Made by a program: the position numbers and the translations under genes. A stretch of DNA of 54,110 bases, taken from positions 1 to 54,110 of the forward strand of contig JAOALB010000078.1 in the NCBI GenBank assembly GCA_025331125.1, in the 5' to 3' direction. Every line of letters starts with the position of its first letter. Position 1 is the first letter of the stretch. Under the pieces are notes generated by a model. The model had not been told where the DNA came from, did no database searches, and saw nothing but the letters and a program-made list of their open reading frames with translations. This DNA is from Mycogone perniciosa. Its lineage: Eukaryota; Ascomycota; Sordariomycetes; Hypocreales; Hypocreaceae. Below are positions 11,201 through 25,302 of this stretch, piece after piece.

Positions 11201-14200
11201 ATAATCTATTTAAAAGTAAGATTTAAATAAAGTAAAGGAAAGGATAAATGAATTTAAAGAATAATTGCCTTTTTATAAAACGCATTTAATAATATTAATA
11301 AAATGCTTAAAATAAAAAGCCTTAAAACGGCAGTATTATTAAGATAGCTATAAAATATCCTGAAAAAATACTAGAAGTATAATAAACTGTTTAAAGAAAT
11401 ATTTAATATAAAGCTACTAGAATACAGTTAATAAAATTATATAATTAAGCTTAAGGATAGTACTAGCACTACCTTCTATAAGATTTACAACCTAAACGAA
11501 AAAGAGCTTAAAAGCCTATACAATTATTTAAACGATATATTAGCTAAAGGGTATATTTAACCCTCTTTATTAAAAGCAGGTTATCCTATTATATTTATAT
11601 TAAAGAAAAGAGGTAAACTATAGTTAATTATAGACTACCAATAGCTTAATAAAGCTACTATTAAAGATAAAACCTTACTACCATTAATTACGGAATTATA
11701 GGATAAACTATATAAGAAAAAGTAATTTATAGCGCTGGATTTTAAAGGCGCTTATAACTTTATTTAAATTAAAAAAGGATATAAATAAATAACCGCGTTT
11801 TAAACTAAATATAGCTTATTTAAATACTTTATTATACCTTTCAGCCTTATTAACGCCCTTATAATATTTTAAAAAATAATTAATAATATATTAAAAGAGT
11901 ACTTTAATATCTTTATAGTTATTTACTTAAATAATATCTTAATTTTCTCAAATACCTTTAAAAATATAAGGTATATATCTATAAGGTATTATAGATACTA
12001 TAAAATGCTAAACTACTTATAAAACCTAAGAAATGCAAATTCTATATACAGAAAATCACTTTCTTAAAGTATATTATTACCTTTAAAGAAATATATATAG
12101 ATTTATTAAAAGTATAAGCAGTAAGAAACTGGCCTATACCTATAATAGTTAAGGAAGTTTAAAGCTTTTTAAGACTCGCTAACTATTATTAATAATTTAT
12201 TAAAAACTATAAAAGTATTATATAAACTCTCTATAAACTCACTAAAAAAGATTAAAAGTTTTTATAGGCATTAAATATATAGGAAGCCTTTAATAAACTT
12301 AAACAGTTTATTTTAAAAGAATTTATATTTATTATATTTAACCTATTTAAGGAAATAGAAGTTAAAATAGACGCTTTTAACTTTACTGTAAACGCTTAGC
12401 TTAGCTAGAAAGATAAAAACAGTAAACTATACTTTATTGCCTTTTATTCCTAAGCACTATACAGCGCAGAATTAAACTATTTAATATATAATAAAGAATT
12501 CCTCGCTATTATTCTCGCGTTTAAAGAATAGTAATATTACCTATTAAAAGGAATATATAAAGTTAAGGTATATATTAACTATAAGAATATCGTATACTTC
12601 GCGATAGTTTAATAACTCTCTGGAAAATAGATCTGCTATATAAAATACCTTTTAAAATTCGACTATATTTTAATTTACTAGAAAGGATTTACAAATAAAC
12701 AAATAAATGCATTTAATAGATAAGCTGACTATAATTAAGGAAAAATTAAATATATTAGGCAGATCTTAAAATAAACCCTTAAAGGATACTATTAATAAAT
12801 AACACTTTAAGCTATATATAAAGTATTTAATAATAATATTATATTTTAATATATTAAAAAGCATTATATTACCTAAGATAATAATAAATCTTTAAAAGAT
12901 ATTAAATTTAATAATAAAGGAATTTAATAATAAAATAAAAAGAGTTAGATTTTAAATAAACTTTAGAAAAATATAGTTATAAAAGTTTATTAATACTTAC
13001 TATATAAATATCAAGGTATTTGCAAAACCTGTAAATAAGTTTAAAGGTACTTTAAGTTTTAAAGGCTTAAGAAAGTTATATAAGATATTATTTCTCGCTA
13101 TATAACTTATAAAACAGTTAAACCCTTAAAATATAAACTATATAGTAAATTTTAACCTTTACTAATATTAAAATAACTATAAAAGTTAATTTTATTAGAC
13201 TTTATTATTAAACTATTATTATTTATTAAATTAAAATTAAAGATTAAATATAATAGTATTTTAATAATTATAAACTAATTTATTAAATATTTATATTTCC
13301 TTTTATATAAAAAAGCAATAAATATAAAGCTATTAGCTTATATATTCTTATAATTTATTGCAGTTAACTATATAATTCTAATTAAAATTATTTTTAATTA
13401 AAGATTAACCTTTGCGTTTAAATTCTAATAAGCATTTATAAATTAGTTAAATATAAATTATAAGTTTAATACTATATATTACCTATAGATAGATAGATAG
13501 ATAAAATGCATTAACTAGGTTATTAAAGTTTATTTAGAAAGTTATATTAACTTTAATTAAAATAACTAAATAAAGAAACTATTAATTATATAAATATTCT
13601 ATAATAGTAATATTTTAAAGTTAATTAAACGTAGCTTTATATATATTAACTATAGCTTTACGCTAAATATATATAAAGCGCTAAAGAAAGGCTTATATAT
13701 TAATGAAGTATAAATTAAAGCCGAAGATATAAACCAGTTATATAAAGAAATATAGGTATACCTCTACTATATATAAAAAAAAATAAAAAAGTATACTAAT
13801 AAATATAGATTAAAGAGACTAATCTTTAAAGAGGGAGATATAGTTTACCTATATTAATATTCACTAAAAAAAAGACTATAAATATTAAGATAATACAATT
13901 AAGTAATAAATTAAATTTTAAAAAACTTAAACTTTACTTAGTTAAAAAGATTATTTTAAAGGTTACTTATAAACTTATACTATTAGATAGTATTTACATT
14001 TATTTAATATTTTATATTTTACTATTTAAAAAAGTATTATAAAATAAATTAAAGAATAGATTAATTATAGATTTAATTAAAGTTTTAGCGGTTAAAGAAA
14101 AATATAAAGTTAAAGAAATAAAAGCTATAAAAATAAAAGATAATAAATGCTAATATTCAATAAAATAAAAGAATTATAGAGAGGAATATAATTTCTGGGA

Positions 14201-14230
14201 ATTTAAGGAATACTTTAAATACTCTTAAAC
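8250..14230 (+). pseudogene. Gypsy-1 gag-pol with C-terminal chromodomain (RIP-destroyed)
   Basis: Domain order is visible through the stops. Gag lies at about 8380-9100. A CCHC-type zinc knuckle remnant (YYNCNKLGYILKDYK) is at about 9120-9165. The aspartic protease reads NSGAIGNF at about 10775-10800, with the catalytic Asp now Asn. Reverse transcriptase spans about 11540-11960, with YLNN in place of YLDD near 11925-11940. RNase H (AELNYLIYNKE) is near 12470-12500 and integrase at about 13000-13760. A chromodomain-like tail (WKNYREEYNFWE) is near 14165-14200; this marks a chromovirus, whose chromodomain is known to target integration to heterochromatin. Stops appear every few codons, so no protein can be made. 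Confidence 0.8.
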
Positions 14231-15001
14231 GACTCTGTAATAATTCCATTAAAATCTTAACTTACTAATAATAAATTAAGCGGCCTAAAAGCGGTCTAGT
14301 TAATTATATCGGCAGCCCTAAAAGAATATATATTAATAGCAGCCTCTGCTTTATAATATTTAGCCTTATCTAACTTATCTATACTTTTTAACCTAAGATT
14401 TACTATTTTCGCCCTTTTTATTATTAATGCTTTATACTGGGTATAAAGGCGAGTTAATTGTATTGAAGCCTTAAAAGATTTGCAATATAATTCTACTAAC
14501 TTAAACTTTGCCTTTTATTCCTATACCATTAGTCGCTTATACTTTAAAGTAATCCGAGACATTAAATAAATTAAAAAAAAAAAAATAATAATAAAATACT
14601 TATAGGTATTTACTGGTACCCTAAAACTATTATAAAAGCGCCTTTATTAAATATACTTTTAATATTAAAATACTTTATTTATTATTTTATAAATATAATT
14701 ACAGGAATAATAATATAAATAAAATATAGTTTCAAAACTTAATTTTTCGATAAAAGACGCGAGGGTTAAATACTAAAGGGTCTTTAAATAATAAGTCTTT
14801 TTAATATAACTTATATTATTAATACTATATATATAAAAAAGAAAAAGAAAAAAAGTATTATATTTATAAAGGGAGGTATAGTATTTATATAGGATAGGCA
14901 AGGTTTTAGGGATAAAATTACTGGGAAGGGGATATTATATTATAACCTAACCCTTTTATAGCTATATAAAGGGTTTAAGGCAGTATATACCCTAAAAGAA
15001 T

Positions 15002-18000
15002 AATAGAATATTTTAACTATAGCTTTGGCCTTTACTATTATTAAAGCAGTTAATAAAAATAATAAAACCTTAAACGCTAAGTTTACTGTTTATTAGATTA
15101 TAAAAAAGCTTAAAGAATAATTAACTCTTTATAAAGATCTAATATATAAAAAAGTATAGATTTTATATACATATATTTTATATAATATAGAGTATAGGAA
15201 TTTAAAGCTAAAAATAAAGTATATAAATTAAGCGCGCATTTATATAAATATAATAAAGTATAAGCTTTTTAAGGTTATAGGAATAGCTGCCTAAAAGGCT
15301 TTCTTAAAAGCTATTAAAGTATATTATAGTTTAAACTTTACTTTATATTACCTATACAATATAGATAGTTAAATTAAAAGTAGTAAAACTGCTAAAATCT
15401 TCTCTTTTAATTAATTTCGTTAACTTTTTTTAAATAGTATATAAAATATAGAGAATTATATTTATAGACTTTATATAACGCTTAATAACTGTTTAAATAA
15501 AGCTATAGCAAATAATATTATATATTTAAAAGCTCCTGTTAAAAAGGAATGCCTATATAGACAGGAAAGGTATAATTAGCCTTTAAAGGACTATATTATA
15601 CTATTTACTGCATTTAAAGGAAAACTTAATAAAAAAAGGAAATATGTCTTTAACCTGCAATAAGCTATAGAAATTTATATTTACCTTTAAAAAGATAAAT
15701 AATATATATTCCGCGATAAGCTTGGTAAAAAGGGTATTAACTTTATAGCTTTAGCTTAAAGAGGTATAGCTTTAATTATTATAGCTGCTTTAATCTCTTT
15801 AAACCTAGTTTATAAAGAAAATATAAGCTTTATAATATACATAATAAATATATTAATATATATTAATATATAAAATATACTTTACTGCCTCTTTTAAAAG
15901 ACTTTCTTTAATACTTATAGTATTATTTATCTAGTAAATAGCAGGAATTACTTTATTCCTAGCTCTTTTATTTTAAGTATAGAAAAAAACTATATTAAAG
16001 TAAAAGGAGCTAGGTATCCTATAGCCAGAAAAGGATACTGCCTATTAAAAGATACTCTCTATAATCTATATTAAAAGGCAGCGCGTTTAGTAAAGCTTAT
16101 AAATATAGCTGTAGTTAAAGGATTTTATATTAATATTATATCTTTATTAAAGCTTTAGAAAACAGGAATATAGCTTATAAAGCATAATAATACACTTTGC
16201 ATTAATACAGTAAATTCAAATATTATTATAGGGAAAGTAAAGTATAGGTATAATCTTTTATTTCTTTAATATAAACCCCTATTACTTTATATTGCCCCTA
16301 TTTTTAAATATACTATTTTAAGCAGTATAACTGCTTTATTCCTTTTTTTTGAGCGCAGACTATTATATTTATATAATATTGAAAAAAAAAGAAATCTAAT
16401 ATATAATCCACTAATACTATATAATAACTTATAGCAGCTCTAGTACCTATAATTAAAGTATTTAGGCCTAGAAGCGCTTAAAGTACTAGTAAAGAATATA
16501 AAGAATATATATATTAAGGGAATTATATAAATAAAGTATAAAGCCTATACTTTTATATATATAAAACAGGTTATCTTTTATGAAAGATCTAAGAAATAAA
16601 TATTAAAACTATTCTTTAATATATACTAGGATCTTTAAAATTATCTTTATAGTTATAATAAAGATAACTAGCTTTTAATACTTGAAGAAAAATACACTTT
16701 ATAGTTATATATATGCCTTTTATTAAATAAAGAATAGGATATTATCTTTAATACTCTTTTTAAGTTTATAAATATAGTACAAACGCAATATAATATTTTA
16801 ATACATTTTATTAGGCAAAATAATAAAAAAGCTATAATTGCAGTTAAAAGCTTAATATACTTTTAGATTTAAGTAAATGTAAAAGGAATTATTTTAAAGT
16901 TTACCTTTTCCTATATATATAAGCCAAATAGTGCCTCAAAGCGCGCAGGTTAAAAAGTTATAAATAAATTAATAAAAATACTTAAAGTTATAAACCTTTT
17001 AATTAATTTATAGCTTAAAAGTATAAAAGCTATTATATATATTATTAATATAAGTTTTATATATAGCTTTAATATAATATTATTTATTAAAAAATTAAAG
17101 TAATAGTTCCGCGATTTTATGCCTTTTTTAATATAAGAGCTATCTATAGATTTACAGTTAAATTAAAGTAAACTTTATATATATTACTGCTACGCTTATA
17201 TATTTAATAAAGACTATAAAGCTAATTAAAATAAAAGAGAATTTAAAATAAAGCTTAAAGGCTTAATTAAATATTTTATTAAATATACTGCAAATAATAT
17301 ATATTATATTTAATTACTTTATTTAATAAAAGTAATTATTATAAAGAATATATAATTTAATAAAACTAGCTTTTTTAATAGTAAAAAAGAAAATGCAGAT
17401 AAACTATTTATAGTTAAATTAAATAAATTATTTAATAAAGTTAAAAAAAATAAGCTGGAATTTAAACTCTTTTTAATATATATTCCTGCAGTAAAGAATA
17501 CCTTTATAAGTAATATAAAAGAAAAAAGTATACCTTTAAAGATAGGAATTATATAAAGTATTAAAATTAATTTAATAAACGCTTTAAGTAAACTATTAGT
17601 ATACTTAAAAAGACCTTTTAGTCTTTAAATATTAAAGGCTACTTTAAAATAGTTAATCTTTATAGATAAAACTAGCGCGTTAATAAGAACTTTAAGTAAT
17701 ATTTTTAAAAGTAATTTACCTTTTTTTTAAAAAAAAAAGCTAGCAGAAAAATAACTTTATATATTAAACATGCACTATTTAATAAAAAAGGATAAACTAT
17801 TATAGTTAAAGGCAGACTAATATATAAAAGATTTATTTATTTTTATATTAAAAAAGTAGATTTTAAAAGAAAAGTTAATTAATAATTTTTTAAATAGTAA
17901 AGCAGTAGTTAATATTTATAAAAGTATAAGACTTTAAAGGAAATAACCTATAAAAAAGGTTAATAAATATCTTTTAATATATAAAACTAAAATATATACT

Positions 18001-21000
18001 TTAAGTACTACTTTAAAGGATAATAAACTTTATATATTTAATAATTATAAAACGTTTTAATTTAATATTATATTAACTATTACTTAATTAATAAAAGCTA
18101 ATAAATAGTAAATTAAAAAGTATAGTAATAGTATTTATTATTTTTAATATAGTAATAAATTAAAAAGCTTCCCTTTAAAAAAGTATTACTTTTAATAAGT
18201 AAACTATTTACTAAAAAGATTTAGTAAAACTATTAAAAGATTAAAAAGAGTTTATAAAATATTTATTTAAAGCTAGGTTTAAATAAACTATATATAATAA
18301 AATTAACTTTTTATATATAAAAGGAACCTAATAAAAGATATTATACTTAAAGGCAAAAATAAAGCTATTACCTATATATTAGGTTTGTAAATATAAGTTT
18401 AATTAAAATAGAAATTTAAAATACTATAAAGCTTAATTTATAATTTAAAGGGACTTATAAAAATACTTTATAATAAAAAGTATATATATAATTATATTAA
18501 TAGTATATTCTTTTTATATATTTATTGCTTTAACAGTAAAATTTAACTTTAAGTTAAAGCAGTATAATATTAAAAATACTTTTTTTAATACTATAACAGA
18601 TAAAAATTTAAAACTAGTTATATATAAGCTTCTTAAAAGTTTTAAACAATTAAATATCTATTTAAAGTTTACTAAAGCTTTATATAAATTAAAGGATTTA
18701 CTCAAATTATAATTTAATAAATTATTTTAAACCTTATAAAAATAAAGGTTAATTTTAAACTTTAAAAAGCTTTACCTTTTTTATAATTAAACTTAAAAGA
18801 TTTTTATTATATTTTATATAAATAATATTTTAATTATATATTATTATAATAATAAAACTCTTTATATTAAACTATTAGATACTCTTAAAGTAAAGTATAA
18901 GCTTTATAGTAAAAGGGATATATAATAGTTTTTAAATATTAAAATTACTTAAAAGTATAAAAAGTATAAAATACACTTTTCTTATAAAATTCATTTTAAA
19001 AAGGTTATAAAATAATTTAAATTTAATAATAAAATATAGCTTTTTATAATTTTAATATTTATTATAAAATTTAAAAAAGCTATAATATAAGCTAAAAAAG
19101 CAATTATTAAAATATATTAAGAAAAGGTAAAATATATACTTTATATAGCTATTATAATAAAGTTAGATATAGTATATAATACTTTAGCTTTATTGCAGTT
19201 TTTAATTAACTTTAAAAAAAAGCATTTTAAAGCAGTTAACTAGTTAATCTACTGTTTATATATATAGCGCTTTTTAGCTTTTTAGTATAAAGGGTAAAGT
19301 AAAATATAAATTTTAATTACTTTAAGTAATACTTTTTTATTAATAATATAAATATTTAAAGATTATTTTAAAAGTATTTTATTATACTCTTTTTAAGCTT
19401 TATTTTATAAAATACTATATATTAAAGCATAGTTAATATATTTATAATTAAAGTAAAGTAATTTACTTTTATTACATAGTAAAAGAGGTAATAGATTTAT
19501 ATTGCCTTTTTAAAAAATAAAATTTAACTTTAATATTAATTAAAATATTAACTATAATAATTAATTAATTATATATTTTATAATTAAAGAAAGTATATAA
19601 ATTAGTATTTATTTATATTATATTAATATATTAAATATATAACTTTAATAAAAATACTAAAAAGGATTATTTTTAATTTTTAATTTTTTATTAACTTTAT
19701 ACTTATTAATAGGTTTATTAAAGCCTTTTTTTAATAGCGCTTTAAAAATTTTAAAGTATTATTAAACTTAATAAATATATAATTACTAGAATAAAATATA
19801 AAAAAGTATAAGAAACTATTCAATTTTAGCTTAAAGGCTCTTTACTATAAAAGGTATACTTTATTACTGCAATAATTAATTACTTAAAGCTTTTTACCCT
19901 TTATACACTTATATATGAAATGTATTATTATTATAGCTATTTAAAGCAGCTGCCTTTTTAATATAAATTAAATCTTTTTTTTAATAAATTAAATTAAAAG
20001 CGCAATGCCTTTTTATATTAAATTACTATTTAATTATATTAGCTTATAAATATATAAAGAAAGAATAATATATTTATTTAATTATAATCTTTATTTATAG
20101 CTTAAAGAAGCTAATATATAATTAATATAAGCATTAAATAATTATAAAATATATAATTAATTAAAGTAATATAGTAAAAGTAAAAAGAAAATATATTAAA
20201 AAGTATATTAATAGTTACTATTAAAGTAAATAGTATATTGCTAAAAGCAGGCAATAGTAATATATTAAAAGAAATCTCTTTTAGTAGCGATTGCTGACTT
20301 TAAATAACCTTTATAAAAAGGGGATAACAGTATAGCAGTAAAGGCAGCAGCAGGAGCAGTAATAATAGGGGCAGGGGCTGGAATAGGAGCAGGAGCAGTA
20401 ATAAAAGTAGTAGGAGTAGGAGGAGGAGCTGATAAAGACGCTGCAGCGCGCAGCTTAGCGAGGGCTTCCTTGCAATTCCTAATAAGCCTTAACTTTAGAT
20501 AAGACAGAGGCCGAGTAACTGGACCAGCCAGCGCAGTAACAGAAACTAGACTAGCCGGAGCAGGAGCTGGCGTAGGAGCAATAGCAGGTATAGCCGCCTA
20601 AGGACAATTAACGCTATAATAAACCACCTTTAAAGGGCAACCGCAACTATACTTAATTAAAAAGGTACTTTTATTCTGCAATTTTATTATTAACTAATAA
20701 AAGTATACTATAAAAGGAATATATAAAAAGTATAATATTTATTAAGGCTATACTAATACTGCTAATACTACTATTAATAATAATAATAATATTAATAATT
20801 AAAGAAAAAAAGTAAAGAATAAAATTAAAAGATAGTTAATATATTTATTTTAACTATTTAAAATTAATTTACCTATTTAAAAAGCTTTATTATTTAACTT
20901 CCTATTATTATAAACTAATAATAGCTATAATATTTATATCCCTTTTACTTTTAATAATAGAATATTAATATATATTTATAATAAAGAGCTTTTAATTAAG

Positions 21001-21102
21001 TAAAAGAGGCTTTAAAAGTATAGCTAAATAATTATAATACTATAAATAAACTAGAATAACAGTTAATAAAGTACTAGGAATAGCTTTATTAACTAGGGGG
21101 TA
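15002..21102 (+). pseudogene. Copia-B gag-pol remnant (5' truncated)
   Basis: This is a second copia lineage, distinct from Copia-A because it has its own gag (about 15060-15700), protease-like segment (about 15930-16000), GAG-pre-integrase motif (LGLEALKVLVK, about 16460-16495) and integrase core (about 16590-16800). The reverse transcriptase YVDD box has decayed to YINN (about 18815-18830), and an RNase H-like region follows at about 19130-19600. No 5' LTR precedes gag, so the 5' end was lost at the junction with Gypsy-1. Stops are everywhere. From about 19700 to 21100 no domain is recognisable apart from the GC-rich patch described separately. Confidence 0.7.
20330..20600 (-). other. GC-rich patch with open Ala/Pro-rich minus frame
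   Basis: About 270 bp of near-normal composition stands inside a block of very low GC. On the minus strand one frame stays open for about 80 codons. It is rich in Ala and Pro at both ends, with a charged central segment (RNCKEALAKLRAAASL) that could be helical. The plus strand reads as a Gly/Ala-rich frame with stops. It contains CpA dinucleotides that should have been mutated by RIP, so it may be single-copy, recently acquired or protected. I do not recognise the protein. Confidence 0.5.
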
Positions 21103-21372
21103 TATTAGGTTAAGTAGGCTAAAGACCTACTATTTATTAGCGCTTATTAGCGTTAAAGAGCTTTTATCTGCTTATATAGTAAATACTAGTTAATATATAT
21201 ATCGCGTAAGCGATATATTAAACTATATAGGCGCTTATAATGCATATATTCTACATTTTCCTTTATATTAGCTATATATATATATAGCGAGGCTATTACA
21301 GTATATTTATTACTAGAATCAAGCTTTATTCCCATTTCTCTCTATACTTTATATAGCTGTACTGCGCTCCGC
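21103..21372 (+). repeat. Copia-B 3' LTR (partial)
   Basis: The purine tract CTAGGGGG precedes TATTAGG, taken as a mutated TGTTAGG LTR start. The segment includes the AAGCTT-containing stretch shared in reverse orientation with 77-165. It is cut at about 21372, where reverse-strand gypsy sequence begins. The boundaries are approximate. Confidence 0.5.
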
Positions 21373-24032
21373 AATATATACTTTAAGCTATTATACTTTA
21401 AGTAGTATTATTAATTATACTTAAACTTTCTATTATAGTAAAAGTATTATTTTATTAATTTCTTTTAATAGTAAATAAAGTATCTTTTAAATTTATATCC
21501 TTTAAATCTTTATAGCTAATAATATTCTTTTAAGGTTTTACTATTTAGTTTAATAACAATAATTTTAAAGTTTTAATACTATATAGTTATAATTTATTTT
21601 TAAAAGTATTATAATCTTATATTTATTTTATAAAGTAAAATAGGATTTTAATTAAAAATATATTATATTTTACTTTTGCTTAAACGTATATTATATACCT
21701 ATATATAATATAAATAACCTAGGATATAATATAGTGCCCTTTATAAGTAAAGTTATTTATAGTATAGTCTCTTTATATATAAAAATATATTAGTTCTTTA
21801 TATATAGCTAAAGTAGCTGGGATAGCTTTAATAGCTATTGTATTATTAGCTTTATTTTATATATAAAGCTGTTTATATAAATATAAGTTTATTTTATTAT
21901 ATTATATACTTATAGCAACTCTTTTAATTAAATTTAAATAGTATTTATTTATTTTACTTTTAAGGTTACTATTTATAGGTAATATATTTTCTACTTTTAA
22001 AAGTATAGTATTATATAGTGATAGTGTATATTATAAAAGGTTATCTTTATCTTTATCGTTAAAGTTACTGCTATTAATCTATCTTTTATTGCCTATAGTA
22101 ATTTAATTAAAATATTAATAGTTAATTATAGCGATTATCTATTTATCTAAGATACTATTATCCCTATTTAATTCTATATAATTAAGGTTTAAGTTTTATT
22201 CTATTAAATTATCTAAGCGTAGTAAATACTAGTTTACTTTATTTTCTTTAAGTATATCTTTAAAAATTAAGGATTTAAGTCTTAACTAGTATCCTTTTTA
22301 ATTTATTATAAATATTTATTTTAGGTTATTTGAGGTATTATCTGCTTTTATCTTTACTAGATTTATAAATAAAGTAGTTATTATTATAGTATATAGTCCA
22401 GTTAAATAATATATAATTAATAATTTTTAAAACTATATTAACCTTTTATTTAAGTTTTAATATAGGCTTTTAAAGTATATTAATTTTTAGCTTTTATAAA
22501 GCTTTATAGTCCTTTAAAATATATTTTAATTTATTATAATTATAATAAATAACTTTTGCCTTTCTTTTTTAAATAGTATTTCGATTTATTTAACTAAATC
22601 TTTTATTATTAAAGCTAGCAATATATTTTTATTATTTTTTACTTTAATTTATATATCTTTAATATTTATAAACTTATCTAGATTACTATTATCTTTTCTT
22701 TATATTTAAATAGAGTTTATAAAGTAAATTATTTACATTTATATATTTTTTACTAAATTTAATAATACTTTTATTGTAAAAGAACTTATAAGCTTCCTTT
22801 TTAACTTTTAGTTTAAGTTTATTATAAAAGCATTTAATAAAAGTAAAGTTTCTTTATTTAACTTTAAAACTATAGTTTTTAAAGTATATAGTATAATTAA
22901 AGCATTTTCCCTTTTAAATTAAATTTATAAATTTATTTTCTATAGTATATTTTTTATTACTATTATTAAAGATATTTTTTAATTTTTCTTTAAATGAATT
23001 ATAGCTAGCGAATATAAGCTATATTTACTTATCGGCTTTACTTTTATTATTAAAGTAATCCCTTTAAATAGGTTTAAATTACTTTAAAGTATTTCCTTTA
23101 AACTATCTAGCAGTTAAAAGGACTTTACAAATCTCTATATTTAAGCTAGTTGAGAAATAAGTAAAATAGTTATATAGTTAAGTAAAAAATAATTAAAGTG
23201 CTATAATACTTTTATTAAAAGGCTTAAAAGGTTATATTTTAAGCGACTCTTTTAAACCCTTTAAAGGTTAATTCCCTTTATAGTTTAATATAGGGTTTAA
23301 AGCAGGTGGGGCCTAATTCTATAAATTTATAATAATTGCTTATTATTATTAGATTATCTGCTAAAGTTTCATATTCTCAGTAACTAAGTATTAGTGGCAT
23401 TACTCTTATTTTATATAGTTGGCTTTTATAGATTAAAAGGCTTCTTTTATATAAATGTATAGTCGTTCTATTTTATTAACTTTATCCTTACTTTCGCTTC
23501 CACTTATATTATTGTCTCTGTTATTGTTTTATATTTAGCGAAAAGGTAGAATAGAGGGTAGAGTGTTAGAAAAGGATACTGCAGCAGATATACTTACAGT
23601 ATTACTTAAGATTATTAGTGGCCTTTTAAATAAAAGTCGTTAATATATAATAATCTAGGTTAATTCTTAATAATTAAACTAAGGTTTATAGGTTTATATT
23701 AATAGAGAGGTTAAGGATAAATATTAAACAGGGTAATATAGTTATAATTTTATAAAACAGGCAGTTCTAGTAAATATAATTTATTAATAACTGTTTAAAT
23801 AACTATATTAATAATTATAACTTATCTAGTTTTATATATAAAGGAGATATATAATAAATGTATTTAAATTGTTTAGATTATAGTGATCCTGTTAATCTAG
23901 GATTATGGTTTTATATAGTAATCCTTTTTATAGGATTACGCTTATAGCCATAATTTATTAGTGATTAGTTAAAGGTTCCGACATTCTGCCATAATCCTTT
24001 AACTAGGTTTTTGATATGGTTGGGTTATAATA
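21373..24032 (-). mobile_element. Gypsy-2, reverse orientation, 5' part only
   Basis: The reverse complement aligns with the Gypsy-1 LTR, gag and start of pol (about 8022-10270). The LTR is at 23646-24032 (387 bp). Its U3 differs from types A and B (type C), with an inverted repeat GTTAAAGG..CCTTTAAC. The remaining pol and the other LTR are missing where it meets the Copia-B LTR at about 21372. It interrupts the gag of the next reverse-strand copy, Gypsy-3, so it is the younger of the two. Confidence 0.75.
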
Positions 24033-24916
24033 ATATGAAAGCTAATTAAAAAGTAAATAAAAGAATTATATAGTTAAATAAAAATATTTTAAGTATTATA
24101 GTATTGTTATTAAAGTGTTTAAAAGGCTATATTTTAAGCTACTCTTTTAAATTCTTTAAAGGTTAATTCCCTTTATAGTTTAATATAAGCTTTAAAGCAG
24201 GTAGGGCCTAATTCTATAAATTTATAATAGTTGTTTACTATTATTAAATTATTTATTAAAGTTTTATCTTTTTAATAATTCAATATTAAAAATATTGCTT
24301 TTCTTTTATACAATTAGCTTTTATATATTAAATGGCTTTTTTTATATTAATATATAATTACTTTATTTTATTAATTTTATTTTTATTTTTACTTTTATTT
24401 ATATTATTATCTTTATTATTATCCTGTATTTAGTAAAAAGGTAAAACAAAAGGTAAAGTATTAAAATAGGCTATTATAGCAGATATATTTATAGTATTAT
24501 ATAGGATTTTTAATAGCCTTTTAAATAAAAGTTGTTAATATATAACGATGTAGGTTAATTTTTAATAGTTACACTAAGGTTTATAGGTTTATATTAATAG
24601 AGAGGTTAAAGATAACTACTAAATATAGTAATATAGTTACTATTTTATAGAACTAATAGTTTAGGTAAATAATTATATTAATAAGTATTTAAATAACTAT
24701 ATTAACTAAATAACAAGCTAGTTATATATATATAAAAGAGAGTTATAATAATTATTAGGGAATATAGCTATATTCCTAATAATTTAGGGTTTATAATTAC
24801 TTATATATATCCCTAATTATTAGTAATTTGGTCTATACCTCAGTAATTATATTCCTATTAGCCTATTCTTCTATTATTTTTCTAGACCTAGGCCTTGGCC
24901 TAGTTAGGTCGTAACA
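24033..24916 (-). mobile_element. Gypsy-3 fragment, reverse orientation (LTR plus gag start)
   Basis: On the minus strand an LTR (24541-24916, 376 bp) is followed by the first 500 bp or so of the gypsy interior, broken at 24033 by Gypsy-2. The LTR start is well preserved: the plus strand ends GGTCGTAACA, the complement of TGTTACGACC. Its U3 is type B, the same as Gypsy-4, with an inverted repeat that includes GGCCAAGGCC. Confidence 0.75.
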
Positions 24917-25302
24917 CTATAAAGTATTAATTAAAAATTATACTATATTAAAGCCTATAACTAAACTACATTATTAATATTAAAAAGCTATATAATTTAC
25001 TTTATTTACCTTAATATTAAAAACATGAAAATAAATTACCTATAATATTAATTTATATATATAATATAGCTATTTATAGTTAAATAGTAAAATAAAAAAG
25101 GGGGTACTAGTATAATACCAACTATAATGCAATATTATAACGCCTTATTATATAAACTCTGGTTATATAACTAGGCCTTAACACGTTTTTAACTATAGCT
25201 TTCTATAAAGCCTTAAGGCTTTTATACTCTTTATAGTATAATAACAATATTTGCCTTAACCTGCCTTTCTATACTATAATAGACCTTAATCCTATATATA
25301 TA
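24917..25302. other. AT-rich spacer, no gene
   Basis: Spacer between two gypsy elements in opposite orientation. I see no coding frame or recognisable repeat. Confidence 0.6.

Larger units (their letters stand above)
7622..15001 (+). mobile_element. Gypsy-1: Ty3/gypsy chromovirus, 3' LTR truncated
   Basis: A 5' LTR (7622-8021, 400 bp, TGTTATGACC start) is followed by a gag-pol interior and a purine tract (CTGGGAAGGGGA, 14921-14932). Only the first 64 bases or so of the 3' LTR follow (14938-about 15001). At about 15001 the sequence switches to Copia-B gag without that element's 5' LTR. Four other copies or pieces of the family are in the window (21373-24032, 24033-24916, 25303-33310, 47711-54110). 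It lies directly after the truncated Copia-A, so it either inserted into Copia-A or joined it by later rearrangement. Confidence 0.85.

Noticed and set aside
13483..13505. ATAG tetranucleotide repeat
   Set aside because: A short microsatellite in mutated gypsy integrase sequence with no sign of function.
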